Shown here: piece by piece, positions 46,801-59,200 of the stretch
How positions within the stretch are numbered: the first letter of the stretch is position 1
Layout of the letters: every line of letters begins with the position of its first letter
NCBI GenBank assembly: GCA_963682055.1
Contig: OY821744.1
Location: 6,488,835 to 6,552,834 of the forward strand
Length of the DNA stretch: 64,000 nt
Direction: 5' to 3'
DNA from: Primula veris
Taxonomy: Eukaryota > Streptophyta > Magnoliopsida > Ericales > Primulaceae
Position numbers and translations under genes: made by a program
The notes under the pieces: generated by a model
Databases searched by the model: none
What the model saw: the letters and a program-made list of their open reading frames with translations, nothing else
Told to the model about the DNA's origin: nothing

Positions 46801-48125
46801 ACTCTAGCTTCCATTTTTGTCACTTACAAATTATTTCAATTTAAAGTTTTAACACTATTATATGTTACTACCGTGACACAGTTGCAATCCTGGGCTGGGA
46901 AACCTCCTAGTTTATACGACATCAGTGGAAGTGCCCATTTTATAAATAAATGTGATAATGGAATTGTTATTCATCGCAACAGGAATCCTGAAGATGGTCC
47001 CCTAGATCGAGTGCAAGTACGAATTTTAATTTGTTTTATTCAACCAAATTTTTATCTTGTCACACCGGTGATGGAGTATCTAATAAAAAAAAAAAAACTA
47101 CCAGGTTTGTGTGCGTAAGGTGCGGAATAAGATCGTCGGAACCATAGGAGACGCTTTCTTGTCATATGATAGGTATGAACTATTAATCATTTTGGAAGTA
47201 CCTTAGTCATGAGTGGCTAGATCAGAAACATCATTTTATCTCTGTCCTTATCATTTGAAAGTGGCTTCCTTTTTTGCCTTGGTGTGTAGAATATGGATTT
47301 TATTTATGTAAAGTCAAGTCTGGCTATTCTTTCATTTGGGTTTTATGTATTCCTAATTTCCTTTTGCTGGCAGTGGTTAAAAACTTGCATCAGTTTTTAT
47401 CCTTCATTTAGCATCCCAATCTTTGTTTTTTTTCTCTTCATTTTGTCATCTTTCGCTCTCTGGAGTTTTTTTCTCTCTACCTGTTATGGGCAATGTCTTA
47501 CAGTACCGGAACTATTTTTGTTGTTTGTCTAAAAAGAATTAGGAGTCTTCTAGGTTTCTTGGTAAGTAGAATCTCAGAAGTGTTTGTCAATATAAAATAC
47601 TTGGAAGAAGTTTTTTGTATTTAGATTGTTGGAATTGACTTAAATGGCTAAATATTCTTGTAAGTGTACTTCTATGCGTGATAGCCTGAGAGGAAAATTG
47701 GCTTCTATAAGTGTTGACTTTACCTGAACCTTCCAAATTGGTTTCTTTTTAATTTTGAGAGAAAAATATCAGGTAATCTAGTTTAATACCATCTGTAGTT
47801 TCTTCATCTCCTAAACGTGTTTTGTTCAGTACATGGTCGCTGTTTCCGTCTTAGTTCCCGTAGGGTGTACCATACTAGACTTTGTTTCACAATAAGAAAA
47901 TGTAAATTCTCTACCTTTGTTGTTTTTGGTACAGAATCTACCTATATTTCTTTTGGTACTAAATTTAACTAAAATTAAGCTTATGGGAAGATACACATGT
48001 AAAGATATCTCCCGAGTCCTCTCCTCCCCATTTGAACTTTGTTTGGGTGGTGTTGCAATGCTTTTCAATATGATCCATTTTGTTGTTGTGGCAGGGTAAC
48101 TGGTATATACAAGGACTTGGGATAG
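33902..48125 (+). CDS. TWINKLE: TWINKLE: organellar DNA primase-helicase
   Basis: This is a T7 gp4-like enzyme that unwinds and primes DNA in mitochondria and plastids. The 688-residue frame uses exons 33902-34127, 36378-36523, 37057-37112, 37200-37257, 37337-37447, 38323-38406, 38736-38816, 39777-39842, 39952-40068, 41458-41505, 41610-41695, 41789-41849, 42180-42365, 43185-43316, 44149-44210, 44801-44884, 45840-45971, 46695-46791, 46882-47016, 47105-47172 and 48095-48125. It has an Arg/Ser-rich transit peptide, a primase zinc finger (LLCPQC, then KCFRGKC, about 119-155), TOPRIM (VEGEMDK about 277; ATDGDKPGQ about 336-344) and a RecA-like helicase with Walker A GVPNSGKS (453-460), Walker B-like LVIDPYNE, HPKQ and KVRNKIVG. 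So both zinc-binding/primase and helicase activities look intact. An alternative first exon at 34894-35050 gives 665 residues. Plant TWINKLE is known to be dual-targeted. Arabidopsis TWINKLE is about 700 residues. Confidence 0.95.
34200..36030 (+). repeat. Degenerate repeats in TWINKLE intron 1
   Basis: A motif of the type 'ttgttcagggtttgtttgattg...cttctaac' recurs at about 34206, 34380, 34520, 35725 and 35990, with flanking 'tatttactgttttagtttt' blocks. This indicates an older series of local duplications in the same intron where exon 1 was duplicated. Confidence 0.5.
34828..35050 (+). CDS. TWINKLE alternative first exon (1B), outer ATG lost
   Basis: This is the second copy of the TWINKLE first exon. 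The codon matching the ATG at 33902 is ACG here (34828-34830), but the frame stays open, with one in-frame 3-bp deletion, down to the inner ATG at 34894 (MLSSPAVAS). The donor at 35051 leaves the same one-base phase as exon 1A, so splicing to 36378 gives a correct TWINKLE of 665 residues. Eight residues differ from the matching part of 1A. It could be translated from 34894, from the ACG at low efficiency, or be an unused relic. Confidence 0.6.
37775..37812 (+). repeat. (GT)n microsatellite in TWINKLE intron 5
   Basis: This is a pure GT tract of about 38 bp, located between coding exons 5 and 6. Confidence 0.95.
38893..39162. mobile_element. MITE-like insertion in TWINKLE intron 7
   Basis: The left end reads GGGCCTTGCTTGGTTGCAGC and the right end, read inward, GGGCATGTTTGGCTGCAAC, an imperfect terminal inverted repeat. 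Inside are two copies of an 'atggttgatcagctt' block, at about 38948 and 39009. Target duplication is not evident, so the class (hAT- or Harbinger-like) is open. Confidence 0.5.
43459..43755 (+). repeat. Dispersed repeat, copy B (TWINKLE intron 14)
   Basis: This is the best preserved copy of the family, from 'agtaatcgtgccccacgcg' to 'ggcttattataatagaatga', inserted in the intron after the Walker A exon. It has no coding capacity. It matches copies at 1929-2232 and 51643-51900 in order and orientation. Confidence 0.6.
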
Positions 48126-49693
48126 ATCTTCAGCCGATGGACACCAATGTCTCCGTACTAAATGAAACTTATAAGCAAAAATCAAGATAAGAATTATAAG
48201 ACGTCCAAAGGGAGAAGCTTTCTTTGAGTCTTGAATTTTTTTATTTGGGGCTTTACTTCTCGCAAATGATGCAGAAAGCGACAAGGGGCACTGGTAACTG
48301 ACTACTAACTTGGAGTAATTAATTAAGGGTATGTATAATTAGTTCTAACATGCGGTTACTGTTTTTAAGGCTTTTGTACTTTTTTTGGTAATTTAAATTA
48401 CGAAAGCGTCTTCATATGGCTTCATTGGATTTTATTTTTTAAAATTTTGTAATTCAAGGTTGAGTTGATTGAAACTTGAGCAGCTCAAACTTAGATAGCT
48501 TTGGCAGCCTAATGTGCATATGACATTTCGTACTTGGTTTACTATGGAGTATTTTGTAATGAAAAAATGTACTGATTTACATCGGAACAGGATGGCAGTC
48601 GTAGAATTCTTACAACATGATTATGGAACACTCGATGATATTAGGAAAATGTTTATATATATAATCAGATGTTTACATAATGGTATCGTACAATCGTTGT
48701 ATATTCCTTTCATAATGTCATGATATAACTGTTATGTTAGTAGTAGTTTATATACGTTGCCATTAAGAGGCCACATTTGTACTAGATGTCCATTCTATTT
48801 TCACCATACCTCGTGTACTTGTACCTTTTCACACCCCACGGCCGTTGCCTCCTAATCGTTTTGCCATGTCTAAGAAGTAAGAATTCAGCGGAGGACTAAC
48901 TGATTGAGTGACCAGTGAGCCATAAAGTTGGGATAAATATCCTCTAATTTCTCTGATGTAAACTGAAAACTATCCGTCCAGCGACATTGTTTTGAACATT
49001 TTACTCGGTAAAGCTCATTTTATGTATTTTTTTTATACCAATATTAAACCGAGACCCCTTAATTATCTCATTACAAACGTACCCAAGTAACTTCTCCTTC
49101 CTCTGAATGAATATTCTCACCCCTCATAGCCACGTAATGGGCTATGACCTTATCGTTTCTTGTTTCCTATGCAAACCTTATTATTAGCAAAAAGAGTTGT
49201 GTCTCAGAATTTCAGTGACGGTTAACTGTAAGTTATAACCTCCAAAGTAAATTAAAATTTTAAATAGAAAGTTATGATATTCAAACATTTGAAAAAATTA
49301 CGAGCAATGGCAGTTTTTTGGTTGAAAATAAAATTAAAAAATGATCATGGAATAAGAACTCGTACGTGAAAACGATGACAGTATCAATTGGTGGTCATAT
49401 AGACCTCGGTTTGTTAAGAAGGTTCTTGATGTGGATACCAAATGGTTATATTTCCAGAGAGGTGAGTTCGTTACATAAGTGTAAAGATCTGTCCTTGGCA
49501 AGGTTTAGTGTACAGAAAAATAAATAGAAATTTGATGCATACGTTAGCCTAAAGCTGGGAGTAGTAATTTCATTTTAATTAGTTATCAGTCCGACGTTAC
49601 TTAGCCTCACTTTTATTAAGCTTGCGCACATTAGCCGTATGAACACGATCTTGTACATTTTCATGTAAATATCAATTAACAACATTAAGAAAC
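48126..49693. other. TWINKLE 3' UTR and spacer to the BBE-like gene
   Basis: TWINKLE and the BBE-like gene converge here, so both 3' UTRs lie in this stretch. No third gene or repeat with defined ends is seen. The short frame at 48514-48723 has no recognisable domain. Confidence 0.5.
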
Positions 49694-51301
49694 TTAGTTA
49701 ACATGTGATTCGAAAACTGGGATGCTTTGCTCATTCCTAAAGAAATTATCAGGATCAACCTTGGTCTTGATCTGAACAAGCCTCTTATAATTCCCTTTGA
49801 AGTACTTAGTTCCATAAAGAGCTCCTTCAACATAACTACCCTTTCCATTACGGTTGATCCCCAAATCAAGATCTCTATAGTTGAGAAAGGCTTCTCTTCT
49901 CTTGGATACAAACGGGGTCATATAATCGTATAATTTTCTAGTAAGGTTAATGTATCTGTTAGCAGCTTCGGTTCCATCTTCTACCCAATTAATAGCATAC
50001 TGTATTTTCGCTATATTTCCAGCTCGATGAGGAAATGGCTTTGCAGAGGGAGAAATCTCTGCCATTTTTCCACCGTAAGGATTAAAGGTTAGGATCGGAC
50101 CCTCAAGCTTTATCATCTTCTTTAAGATCAACTCCAAACCATTTCTTGGAATTGGATTTTTTAAGTAATCAGACTTTCTTTTATAATTGGCCAGATTATA
50201 ATTAGGAGTTCTGCTCAAGAGAGCGTCTACTGGTGTACCCAAGGGAAAATCAGTCCAGTAAATGACAGACTCAACCCAACTCATTTCATGGCAATCTGCT
50301 TTTAGCAGTCCTAATTCCGGAAAACTTTGTTTAAGTATAGAGAATAGTCTTTCTGATCCACCTAAAAACAACGCACGAAAAGTAGCCCTTATCGTCTTCT
50401 CGCTACTCATACTCCGGTTCACAACACGTAAAATTAATCTTATGAAGAGATCTTCATGGAGCTTATCAGCTACCTGTTGCCATTGATAAACAATATCTGT
50501 CGCATTTTGTTCTAATGTCCTATAAACCTGAAAAACCGTAACTCTTTCAGGAACTCTTACCAATTTGATTTTATAAGCAAGAACAACCCCGTAACTCGCT
50601 CCACCACCTCCCGTAATGGCCCAAAACAAATCTTCCCCCATAGACTCCCTATTCAAAACCTGCCCATTAACATCAATAATTTGAGCATCGATAACATTAT
50701 CGACACTTAGTCCGTATTTTCTCAACATATTACCATATCCCGCACCACTTAAATGGCCTCCAACTCCAACTGTGAAGCAAACGCCGGCTGGGTAACCATG
50801 AACATCACTTTTTTCTGCAATTTTGTAATATACTTCTCCGAGAGTTGCCCCTGCTTGAACCCAAGCTGTCTCGGTCTCAATACTTACGTTGACGGATCTC
50901 ATGTTATTCATATCAAGAATGAAAAAAGGCTCATCGGACCAATAAGAAATCCCCTCGAAGTCATGACCGCCGCTTCGTATTTTCATTTGCAATTTATGTG
51001 TTTTTGCACATGTAACGGCGGATTGGATATGGGTTACATGTAGTGGAGTGAAAATGAGAGCCGGTTTTGGGGTTGTAGACTCGTTGAAACGAAGGTTTCG
51101 GATATAAGATTGGAGGACAGTAGCATAGGAAGCATTACCCGGAGTGTAAATTAGGGATGATATTGAGGAATTAAGGGTAGAATGGTTGAGTAGGCATTGG
51201 ATAAAGATATCATTAAGTGAATGATCACTAGCATTAGTTGCCCATGAGATATGTGGAAAAATAATTAGCAATGAAACTATTGAAAGGCTTCTAACTTTCA
51301 T
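49694..51301 (-). CDS. Berberine-bridge-enzyme-like FAD oxidase
   Basis: This is a secreted flavoprotein oxidase of the BBE-like family, intronless, 535 residues. A hydrophobic signal peptide covers about residues 1-21. The FAD_binding_4 domain follows, with both residues for bicovalent FAD attachment: His113 in RSGGHDFEG and Cys175 in PAGVCFTVGVGGH. GGGGASYGVV at 231-240 and the C-terminal BBE domain (KVDPDNFFRNEQSIP at 514-528) are intact. The K-x-Q in AKIQY (Lys432, Gln434) and Tyr475 in NYRDLD match active-site positions described for plant BBE-like dehydrogenases acting on monolignols. Several N-glycosylation sequons lie near the N-terminus. The substrate (monolignol, oligosaccharide or other) cannot be read off. 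Arabidopsis has a tandem BBE cluster next to TWINKLE; only one copy is seen here. A TATA-like tract at about 51378-51392 (minus) is a possible promoter. Confidence 0.95.
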   Translation of the reverse strand: MKVRSLSIVSLLIIFPHISWATNASDHSLNDIFIQCLLNHSTLNSSISSLIYTPGNASYATVLQSYIRNLRFNESTTPKPALIFTPLHVTHIQSAVTCAKTHKLQMKIRSGGHDFEGISYWSDEPFFILDMNNMRSVNVSIETETAWVQAGATLGEVYYKIAEKSDVHGYPAGVCFTVGVGGHLSGAGYGNMLRKYGLSVDNVIDAQIIDVNGQVLNRESMGEDLFWAITGGGGASYGVVLAYKIKLVRVPERVTVFQVYRTLEQNATDIVYQWQQVADKLHEDLFIRLILRVVNRSMSSEKTIRATFRALFLGGSERLFSILKQSFPELGLLKADCHEMSWVESVIYWTDFPLGTPVDALLSRTPNYNLANYKRKSDYLKNPIPRNGLELILKKMIKLEGPILTFNPYGGKMAEISPSAKPFPHRAGNIAKIQYAINWVEDGTEAANRYINLTRKLYDYMTPFVSKRREAFLNYRDLDLGINRNGKGSYVEGALYGTKYFKGNYKRLVQIKTKVDPDNFFRNEQSIPVFESHVN

Positions 51302-51642
51302 TTTATAATTTCTGCAACATTGAGATATGAAGATAGAGTTTCAATTTGTGAATACAAAACTTTCAAGGTTCGACATCATATAATATAGTGGCATATTTGA
51401 CGTAAATAAGAAAGACGGAAATAAATTTCAGAGGAGTGTTAAGAAAATAATATGAAGAGCCGGCAAATGGCTTTTATTCGACCAATGGGAGATGCAATAC
51501 AAAATTTAGTTAAAAAGAATCAACCTTGATTCCGTTGGTGAAATTATTGATGATTCTTACGACAACACAGAAATGGCGAAATAGCAAAATGCCACTTTGT
51601 AGCCATAAACCATTTAGACTTGAGCTCACCTATATAATAAAA

Positions 51643-51900
51643 TAGTAATCGTGTCCCACACGTTACGTGTGCGATGCGTAGTATGATTAAAATATAATAA
51701 ATAAGTATAGTTCTGATATAAATATGTTGAGAATAAAAAAAATATAGTTAAAATAATTGACTTGTTAAAAGATGGATAAAGAGTGCTAATTAGTTTTTTA
51801 ATTTTCTATTATTTTTGAGAGTGGCATTACTGTAATTAATAAAAAAGTGTAAGACTAATTTTGAAAAAAAATGATAAAATTTGACAGACTCATCAAATAT
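51643..51900 (+). repeat. Dispersed repeat, copy C
   Basis: It begins 'agtaatcgtgtcccacacg' and follows copy B through the poly-A-like middle and 'gtaattaat' block to 'gacagactcatc'. The end with 'ttattataatagaat' is missing or diverged. Confidence 0.55.
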
Positions 51901-52812
51901 TAAGTTGACTTGCGTGTGTGACGACAAATAAGGCATTGTCATTTACTATACCAACGAGAACAAGCCAACAAGCTAACAAGCTGTATGTAAATTTAGGATT
52001 TTCTGGCCATTCACGTCAAGTAATATTTTCTGAAACTATGATTTGATGAATTCCCATGACATTGTAATGTATTATGCATAAAATTTTGAAAGGCACGTTA
52101 ATACATGCGATTTAAATATCGAGCCATCACTTCCACAGTGGTGTATACAACTTTGATACAGGGTGTTTTCTGTTCGTATAACACCAGTGCACCACTCTAT
52201 TGCAAAATCAGGTAACGAACAACGTTACACAGTAGTTGAAAATTGATTTTCTTAATTTAAGATGGACAAAAGTTTCCGACCATATAAAGATCAATGGAAT
52301 AACTCGATAGACAAAGACTTGCAAGAAACTTTACAGGACCTACCCTTGCAGGCTGTTAGCATAATGCATTTACATTTTTGAACTCGAGAACAAGTCTATT
52401 AATCGTTCTGAAAATAGTAGTCATTTCAAGGTTATATTACAATATATTTGAAGCAATTATGTTTTGGAAGAGGAAGATCCAGTGATTTCACTGGCGTTTT
52501 CACCATCAGAACTTCATTAACAGCAGAGGAAAAAAATGGTTTCGGGTATTTCACCACGGGGAACTTCAATTTTGAAACTGATTTATAAAAACAAGACCGA
52601 ACTCCAATGAAATACAATATGGCCGCCTGAACACAGATATTTAGTCCAAACATTTCAAATTTCAAGATTCAGACACAACTTCGTTTAGGTAATTCAGCAT
52701 CATAACACCAATGGTAATCATCCGCAAAGTGTTAAATATCAAGAAGTAAACAAATAAAAAAAATTCGAACATGATTGTAAAGACGCGCAACGACGAATAA
52801 CACGAAGCATAT

Positions 52813-52992
52813 CATCTAAACACCATACAGTATTGAAATGTAATAATCATATCTGCATCATGAATACATTTTTCCATCGCAACAATTTACGACTTCTAAG
52901 CTCATCTAAACACCATACAGTATTGAGATGTAATAATCATATCTGCATCATAAGTACATTTTTCCATCTCAACAATTTACGACTTCTAAGCT
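52813..52992. repeat. 90-bp tandem duplication
   Basis: Two adjacent copies (52813-52902, 52903-52992) both start 'catctaaacaccatacagta' and end 'gacttctaagct', with only a few mismatches. It lies about 210 bp downstream of the ASY3 stop codon, so it may be in the 3' UTR or just beyond it. Confidence 0.9.
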
Positions 52993-53205
52993 CTTCACAC
53001 GTAAAAACTACGCAAGAAACCAAACAAACTACCCACGTGAACCCAAAACAACAGATATGCAAAGGTTGCAGCTAACTGAAAAGTGTTCTAGCCTGTATAA
53101 CTAACAACAAAAGTAGAAGCGTAAAAAGAAGAAGAAATTTATCTTAACGAGTTGAATAATCACACAATCACTTCTGTAACCTAAACTACATCACAAGCAA
53201 AGTCA

Positions 53206-56200
53206 TCAACCAAGCATACCCTCCTTGAGACAGTTGCCTAAAGCCTGTTTCAACTGAAGCATCTTCTCTTGACCCGCCTGCAATGAACAAGAAAAACAAA
53301 AAAAAAAAAACTGAACATAATTGAAACCTGAAAATATAACACTATATACAAAGTCATGATCCTAGTGCCACAGAGCTGTCTCAATCCACCGTACTATTTT
53401 AAACATTCCGACTTAAAGGAAGGTTAACTCGGAAACTTGCACTCAGAAATAAGATCTGAAATCAGATCAGGTGAAGACGTGGTGAGTTAACGTGAATTAC
53501 GTTTAGTTTGTTAGCAGTTGCATATTATGTTACTACAATTTGGCATTAATATCTGAGCTGATAAGAATACTAATATTGTCTGGAATCCACAATTTATACC
53601 CAGCATAAGTCATTCAATTGCTTACTTACAATCATTAAGTGATAAAACTAATAAACTATAGTCATCTTATTGGTGGGAATAATCTTGATATCCAACTATT
53701 CCCCGAAAAGTTTATTATTAAGCAATGTAATGGGACTTCGCTGGCAACAAGTTGAGTTTGATTCAAAGCATATCAAGTTTAAGTCGAGATTAACACTCTT
53801 TGCATCAGAAATTTACATTTTACTTTCGTACTTAGTTTCTGCTCCACTACCCGAATCATGTTAAACACAGCCAGAAATATACAACAAGCATATGGTTGAG
53901 TATCTGATGGATTTTCCCTTCTTCTTTTTTAGCAAATGGATTTTTTCCATTTAGTACGCAATCCAATAAAGCTTTTTCTGGAGAAAGAAAATTACCTTGC
54001 GAACAGCAGCAATTCTCTTCTCTGCATCACTAAGCTGGACCTGAATCGATCCTTCCAATTGCTTGAGAACCTCTCTCTGTGATGCTTCTGGAAACACAAA
54101 TAATCCTTAGTGGGCAAAAACGTGAACTGCAAAATTGTTCCCATCAAATAAGAAATGCTCAAGCAAGTACACTCGAAAAACTACACTAACTAAGTATAAA
54201 ATGGAGTGTGAGCTGTCACAGATAGGTTTTCATTCTGCAAACCAACAAATTGTGTGGTACATGTAATATTCAATTAACTAAAACTGTTAACAATTTAGAA
54301 CAATTAGTTGATAATATATCTACGAATAGAACTTCTATATGAAGCTAGATTCTCCTTACGATAAGTTTTATGCAATTTCCTTATCAACTAATGAATGGAA
54401 CATAAGCACTTTGTAGAATGTTCCCCCTTCTATTACCACATCAGATTTTATGATTCACTTCACTAAATGACATAAAATGGACCCATCAAGTTTCTCACAT
54501 CTCTAAGACAGTGACTATATCTTCACAACTCTCAGTTGGACTGAATATTAAGCAGTTTGGCTCAAAACCATAGTTGACGTACGGATAGGTCACAGATTCA
54601 CAATCAAATTTATGGAAAGCAACAGGGTTAAACAATATGAAAGGATATGTGTGGATCCCTCAAATAATTTTCAGAAATGTGAGAAGGTGTGAGAACAAAA
54701 GTCACTATGAAATTGCAAGTTTCGATTTTACTGAGACCAGCACTGAGAGTATACAGTTCCTAAGGTGCATAAAAACAAAGACATACTTCGTTTCTCCATG
54801 AATAGACGAAGCTCTTTCTCCTGTCCTTGTAGCCCTTCAACTTTGCTCATGTTCTCCTGTATATGCTGGCTAACATCTTCTTTGAATTTCTGATATACGA
54901 CTTTCAATTGCTCTTGTTGTTCTGCATATGAAACATCGAATTCAAATCTTGAAAGGTTAAGTGACTACAACTGCAAAAAGACATTTTCTACTCTGACATA
55001 TGTTTTTCTTTTGGAAATTTACTCTGACATATGTTAATATAAAGATATGTAACCATCAAAAAGTTTAAAAAAGCATATCCTTATGAAATTGAGATCACAG
55101 TTCTCTGTCAAATATGCAGAGCATTGTGACAGGTACAGAGACAAGCATACACTTTTGCATCAGAAAGTATGGATATTAAACAGCAAATTCACACTTTTTC
55201 CTTTAGTGATGATGATTTTACGGAGCCAACATAAGGATAGCACGTTTACTAACTGGTGCATTCAGAATAAGTTTTCAGTAAAGGTAAGTACAAGGTCAAA
55301 GCAAACTCATACAAAAATTTGAGAGATTTACTAACTTTACTTTTCTTTTTGGTATATGTTCGCAGTCATCAAGGAAAAGTATTCTATTTTTTGTTTCTCC
55401 CCAAAGTTAACGAGGCTATAATGCACTGCAGACATGTACTCTATGGGTTTTATGTCTTACCTGAGTGAAATTGCAGGCAAAATAATATGTAGAACTAATA
55501 AGTACGACAAACTCAAAGATAAAGCAAAAATAGAAAATATTACAGCCCAATTACCTTCGAATTCAGTCTCCAGCTGTTTTCTTTTTGATTTGTTAAGACT
55601 TTTAAGCTTTCCCCTGAAGCAATAAAAACATATTAGATAATAAACCCAATATCTAAATACACATGCCTTCACGGTTAAACAATAGGCACATACACATCTC
55701 GTTCAAACTCAGATTCAGCATTCTGAAGTTGTAGATGTATTTCCTCAGCAACAGCCATCAATATTTCAGTAGATTTCTTGCTAGTAACTGATTTTATTTG
55801 GCTTTGGACTCGTTGTAAAGCCAAAGCCAGTAGGGAAATAGCCCTGAGAAATAAAAAAGAAAGAAAAAAATCATCGTAAGGAAATGATTATCTTCTTATA
55901 AAACATACTTGATAGAAATGTAATTGTTTATATAAACAGAAATGAAGTACTTGGCGAATCCATTCTCTTTGTTCTCCTCTGAAGGTCCCTGGAATCCGTC
56001 ATCCTCTTCTAGATCTACCAATAACAATTGGAGTCGAAATTTAGAGTAAACAACTAATAAGCCACGGGGGAGAAAAAGAAGATAAATTAAAGATAAATAA
56101 ACTGTAAATGTCATATTTAAATAATATATATGTCATTGAATAAATGCCTTCGGAAGAAGCTAAGATGGGGTTGAAGCGTTGGAACTTGGAATTTTCTTGG

Positions 56201-59200
56201 CTCCGCAATTTTTTAGTTGGGTGAAGCACTAGATTTCTGCTGCCGCGAAGGTCAGGAGACGTTAGTTCTGTTACCCAACCTGCAATTTTTTAATAAAAAT
56301 CATTGTGTTGTTGCTTCAAAGGAAACTAAGAAAATAACTAAGAGAATGGGATTGTTGATGATGGAAGCACTAGTTGGTCTAGTCTAGTTGCAACTGATGA
56401 AGCTTGCTAATACAATACCCTGACGACCTATCTTATTATCTAGAATTCTAGAAACAGTAAAGCTTAAAAATATGCTCCTACATTGACAGGCATGAAGTAG
56501 CTTCACAGATAACATATAAGGCTTGTGTTCAATGTAAACAGGAATGTAGTACGATAAAAAAAAAAAAACAATCTAAAGTATGTTTAGAGGTTAGGATACT
56601 CAGGACACGTGCCGTGGTCCAAACTCTCAATCATGACCCTAGTCCATAATCGCCTTTTATATTACATCAATTTCGTACTTTACAAAGTGTTCCCAACTCT
56701 AACATGCTAAGAATCGTTCTAGGTCTGATCAATGTCTGATTTTAACAGTTTTCTTCAACCCATGCCGTTCGAATTACGACCTAGCATACCTTAAAAAAAT
56801 CTTAGGAGATCACAGATACAAGCTTAAGGTTTATATGACTTTGTTGCAGCAGCCGCGGATTTTCAGAGTCTAACGGCGGGAGGAGGTAGGGGTGGGTTTT
56901 TTGGTTTACACCTAATTTTAAGGTTATAATTGGAATCAACACAATTACGTTAAAAAAAATCAATTTTAATAATGTATACCATTGCACATGAGGAAATCAT
57001 AGTGACAAACATTATTATTTCAGTACTTTTTCGAGGAATCGTCACCATTGCCCCCCATACCAAGATTATGTCACCCACATCCATAAAAAAATAAAGTAAA
57101 ATATGGCTAAAAAGAAAGGGAGTTAAACCCCTCTCCCTGTCACTGCGAAAATGTATGCTGTTCAGAGACACAATGAGAATATACTGTAAATGCTATAAAA
57201 AAAAGTGGTGTATCCAATATTGTCAGTACATAACGAAAATAACACTGAGAGGATAAAAAGTGATATAAAAGGAATAAACTTCTATTTAAATACATGAGTT
57301 ATGCCTTGTTTACCTTCTTTAGGGCTTTCGGAATCCGATTTCTCAGGAGATGATTTGTATCTATAAAACTTTTCTTCTGCAGCTTTCTCTGTCCTTGTGT
57401 GCCTAGTTTTTGTAAGAGGAGAATCTTCAGAGTCATCTGGGTCACTCTTTTTAAAAATAATTAGGGAAATCAATGGGATCAAAAATGAAGAATTAAAAGG
57501 TAAAACGAAGAAATCTTAATTACGAAAAACAAAGCAGCAAGGATACAGATGATATAGACTTTCTTGTTCCGGTATCTGGTGTATATTTAACTGGTTCAGA
57601 ATTCAATGGAGTATTAAAGCTACAGTTTTCGGGACTTTGATTGTCTATCTTTTCAGCAGGTGTTCTAAACACAAATATTGGGCTTTGAAGATCTTCATGT
57701 GGGTCCATAGTCTTCTTCAAAGGTGAAGTATCAAAGGCTTCTTGTTGGTCCCAGTGGTACGGAGTTTTCAAGAAACTAGAATGACCCAACTTCTTCTTAG
57801 TTGCTAACAGAGAGGAATCCTTATCGTTGTCTCTATTTTCTGTATCAATAAATTTGTTATTATTTTCTTGAGGAGACTTTCGATGACTGCTCGTTCTCTT
57901 TTCATCTGTAGCTGTCATTTTCACAACTTTAGTTGTTTCACTCTCTTTAGAACCCTGTGCTTTAGATTCCTTTCTCCCTCTCTTCGTACCAGATAAAAGA
58001 GAGGAACTCCTTTCGTGGCTTTTCTCGGCGCCAAGGGACGTACTGTTGTTTTCAGGAAGGGTGTTTTTGTAACTTCTCACTGTATTTCCAAGTAAGGATG
58101 CATTTTTAGCACCTCTAATCGTTTCACTCAAATCTTTTTCTGGCTGAACCTCATCCGAAATAAGCTTGTCAGAAAAGCTGAACCTAGGGGAATCTCTCTT
58201 TGAACCCTTTCCCCCCCTCTTGGTAGCTGATAAAAAAGCTAACCCGTTTTCCTTGTTTCCATATTCTGGACCAGCAAAATCAGTACGGTTCTTAGGACAA
58301 AAATTTTGGTTATTTCTCTTGCTATTTTCAATCAACGAAGTCTTCTCTCTATCTTTAATTATCTCGCTCTTACCATTTTTCGGTTGTGCCTCAACTGCAT
58401 TAAAATCTTCAAGAAAATTGGTCTTGCGAGCCTCTACTTTAGAAACCTTTTTCCCTTGCTTCTTTTCATTAGACTTTATTGAACCACCAGCGACAGCCTC
58501 GTTAACTTTTCCAAACTGCCCGTCATTAAAAGTAAATATATTCTTCTCCAAGCTTTTCTTTGTAGGAGCAGGCTTCCGTGTTTTCTTGGTTTTGCTTGTA
58601 GGTGCTTTAGGTGCAGCTTTCTTTCTAGTCGATGAACGAGTCACTGCTTTCTTAATGGTATGATCAGGACTCTGCGAATCAGTTTCTATGGTGTCGGAAT
58701 TTTGTTTAGGCTTAAAAGCATTTCCAAGTTTCTGTTTAATTCTAGGTTCTGGACTAAAGTCATTTGCACCAACTTCAGGAGCTTCAGAAGCTTGATTATT
58801 CGGTACTGAATTAGCTCCCAATATCTCCCAAAGCTTCATTTTCAACACTTGCCTACTACCTACTGGTTCAGTGCATTTATCTTCCGCCACTTCTTTTTCA
58901 ACAGTTGCCGAAGGTAATCCTTTTGCTCCTTCTCTCTCTCCTCCTTCGCCCTCCCTTCTGCTGTAAACCTTAGTAGTTGTTTTAGCAAAAGGTATAGCTT
59001 CTGAAGTCGGTTCTATTGGGTGGGTCGATTTAGTAGAGAGCCATGGGGAGGTATTGTTCTCTTGATCAATTTGGTTTGTTTTAGAGTCAGCTTTAGCTTT
59101 TTCTTTTTCTTTTTCGTTTTTATTACCAATGGAGCTTAGCTTTGTAAAAGTTTTTTCACTACTGCCCAAAGCAGATTCGTGTACGTTAGTAGTTTTTGGT

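Larger units (their letters stand above)
51302..53205. other. Spacer between BBE-like gene and ASY3
   Basis: This contains the BBE-like promoter, a dispersed repeat copy (51643-51900), a 90-bp tandem duplication (52813-52992) and the ASY3 3' UTR. The minus-strand frame at 52432-52665 shows no recognised domain. Confidence 0.5.

Noticed and set aside
47826..48284. 152-codon minus-strand frame
   Set aside because: It overlaps the last TWINKLE intron and terminal exon in antisense, with no recognised domain or splice partner.
55691..55700. Alternative donor GAGAT/GTGTAT for ASY3 exon 5
   Set aside because: It would leave phase 0 and put exon 6 out of frame; the donor two bases on (exon end 55694) keeps the frame and family similarity.
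58166..58663. 165-codon plus-strand frame
   Set aside because: It is antisense to the large ASY3 exon; its Leu/Phe-rich product is the mirror of Lys/Glu/Ser-rich coding sequence.
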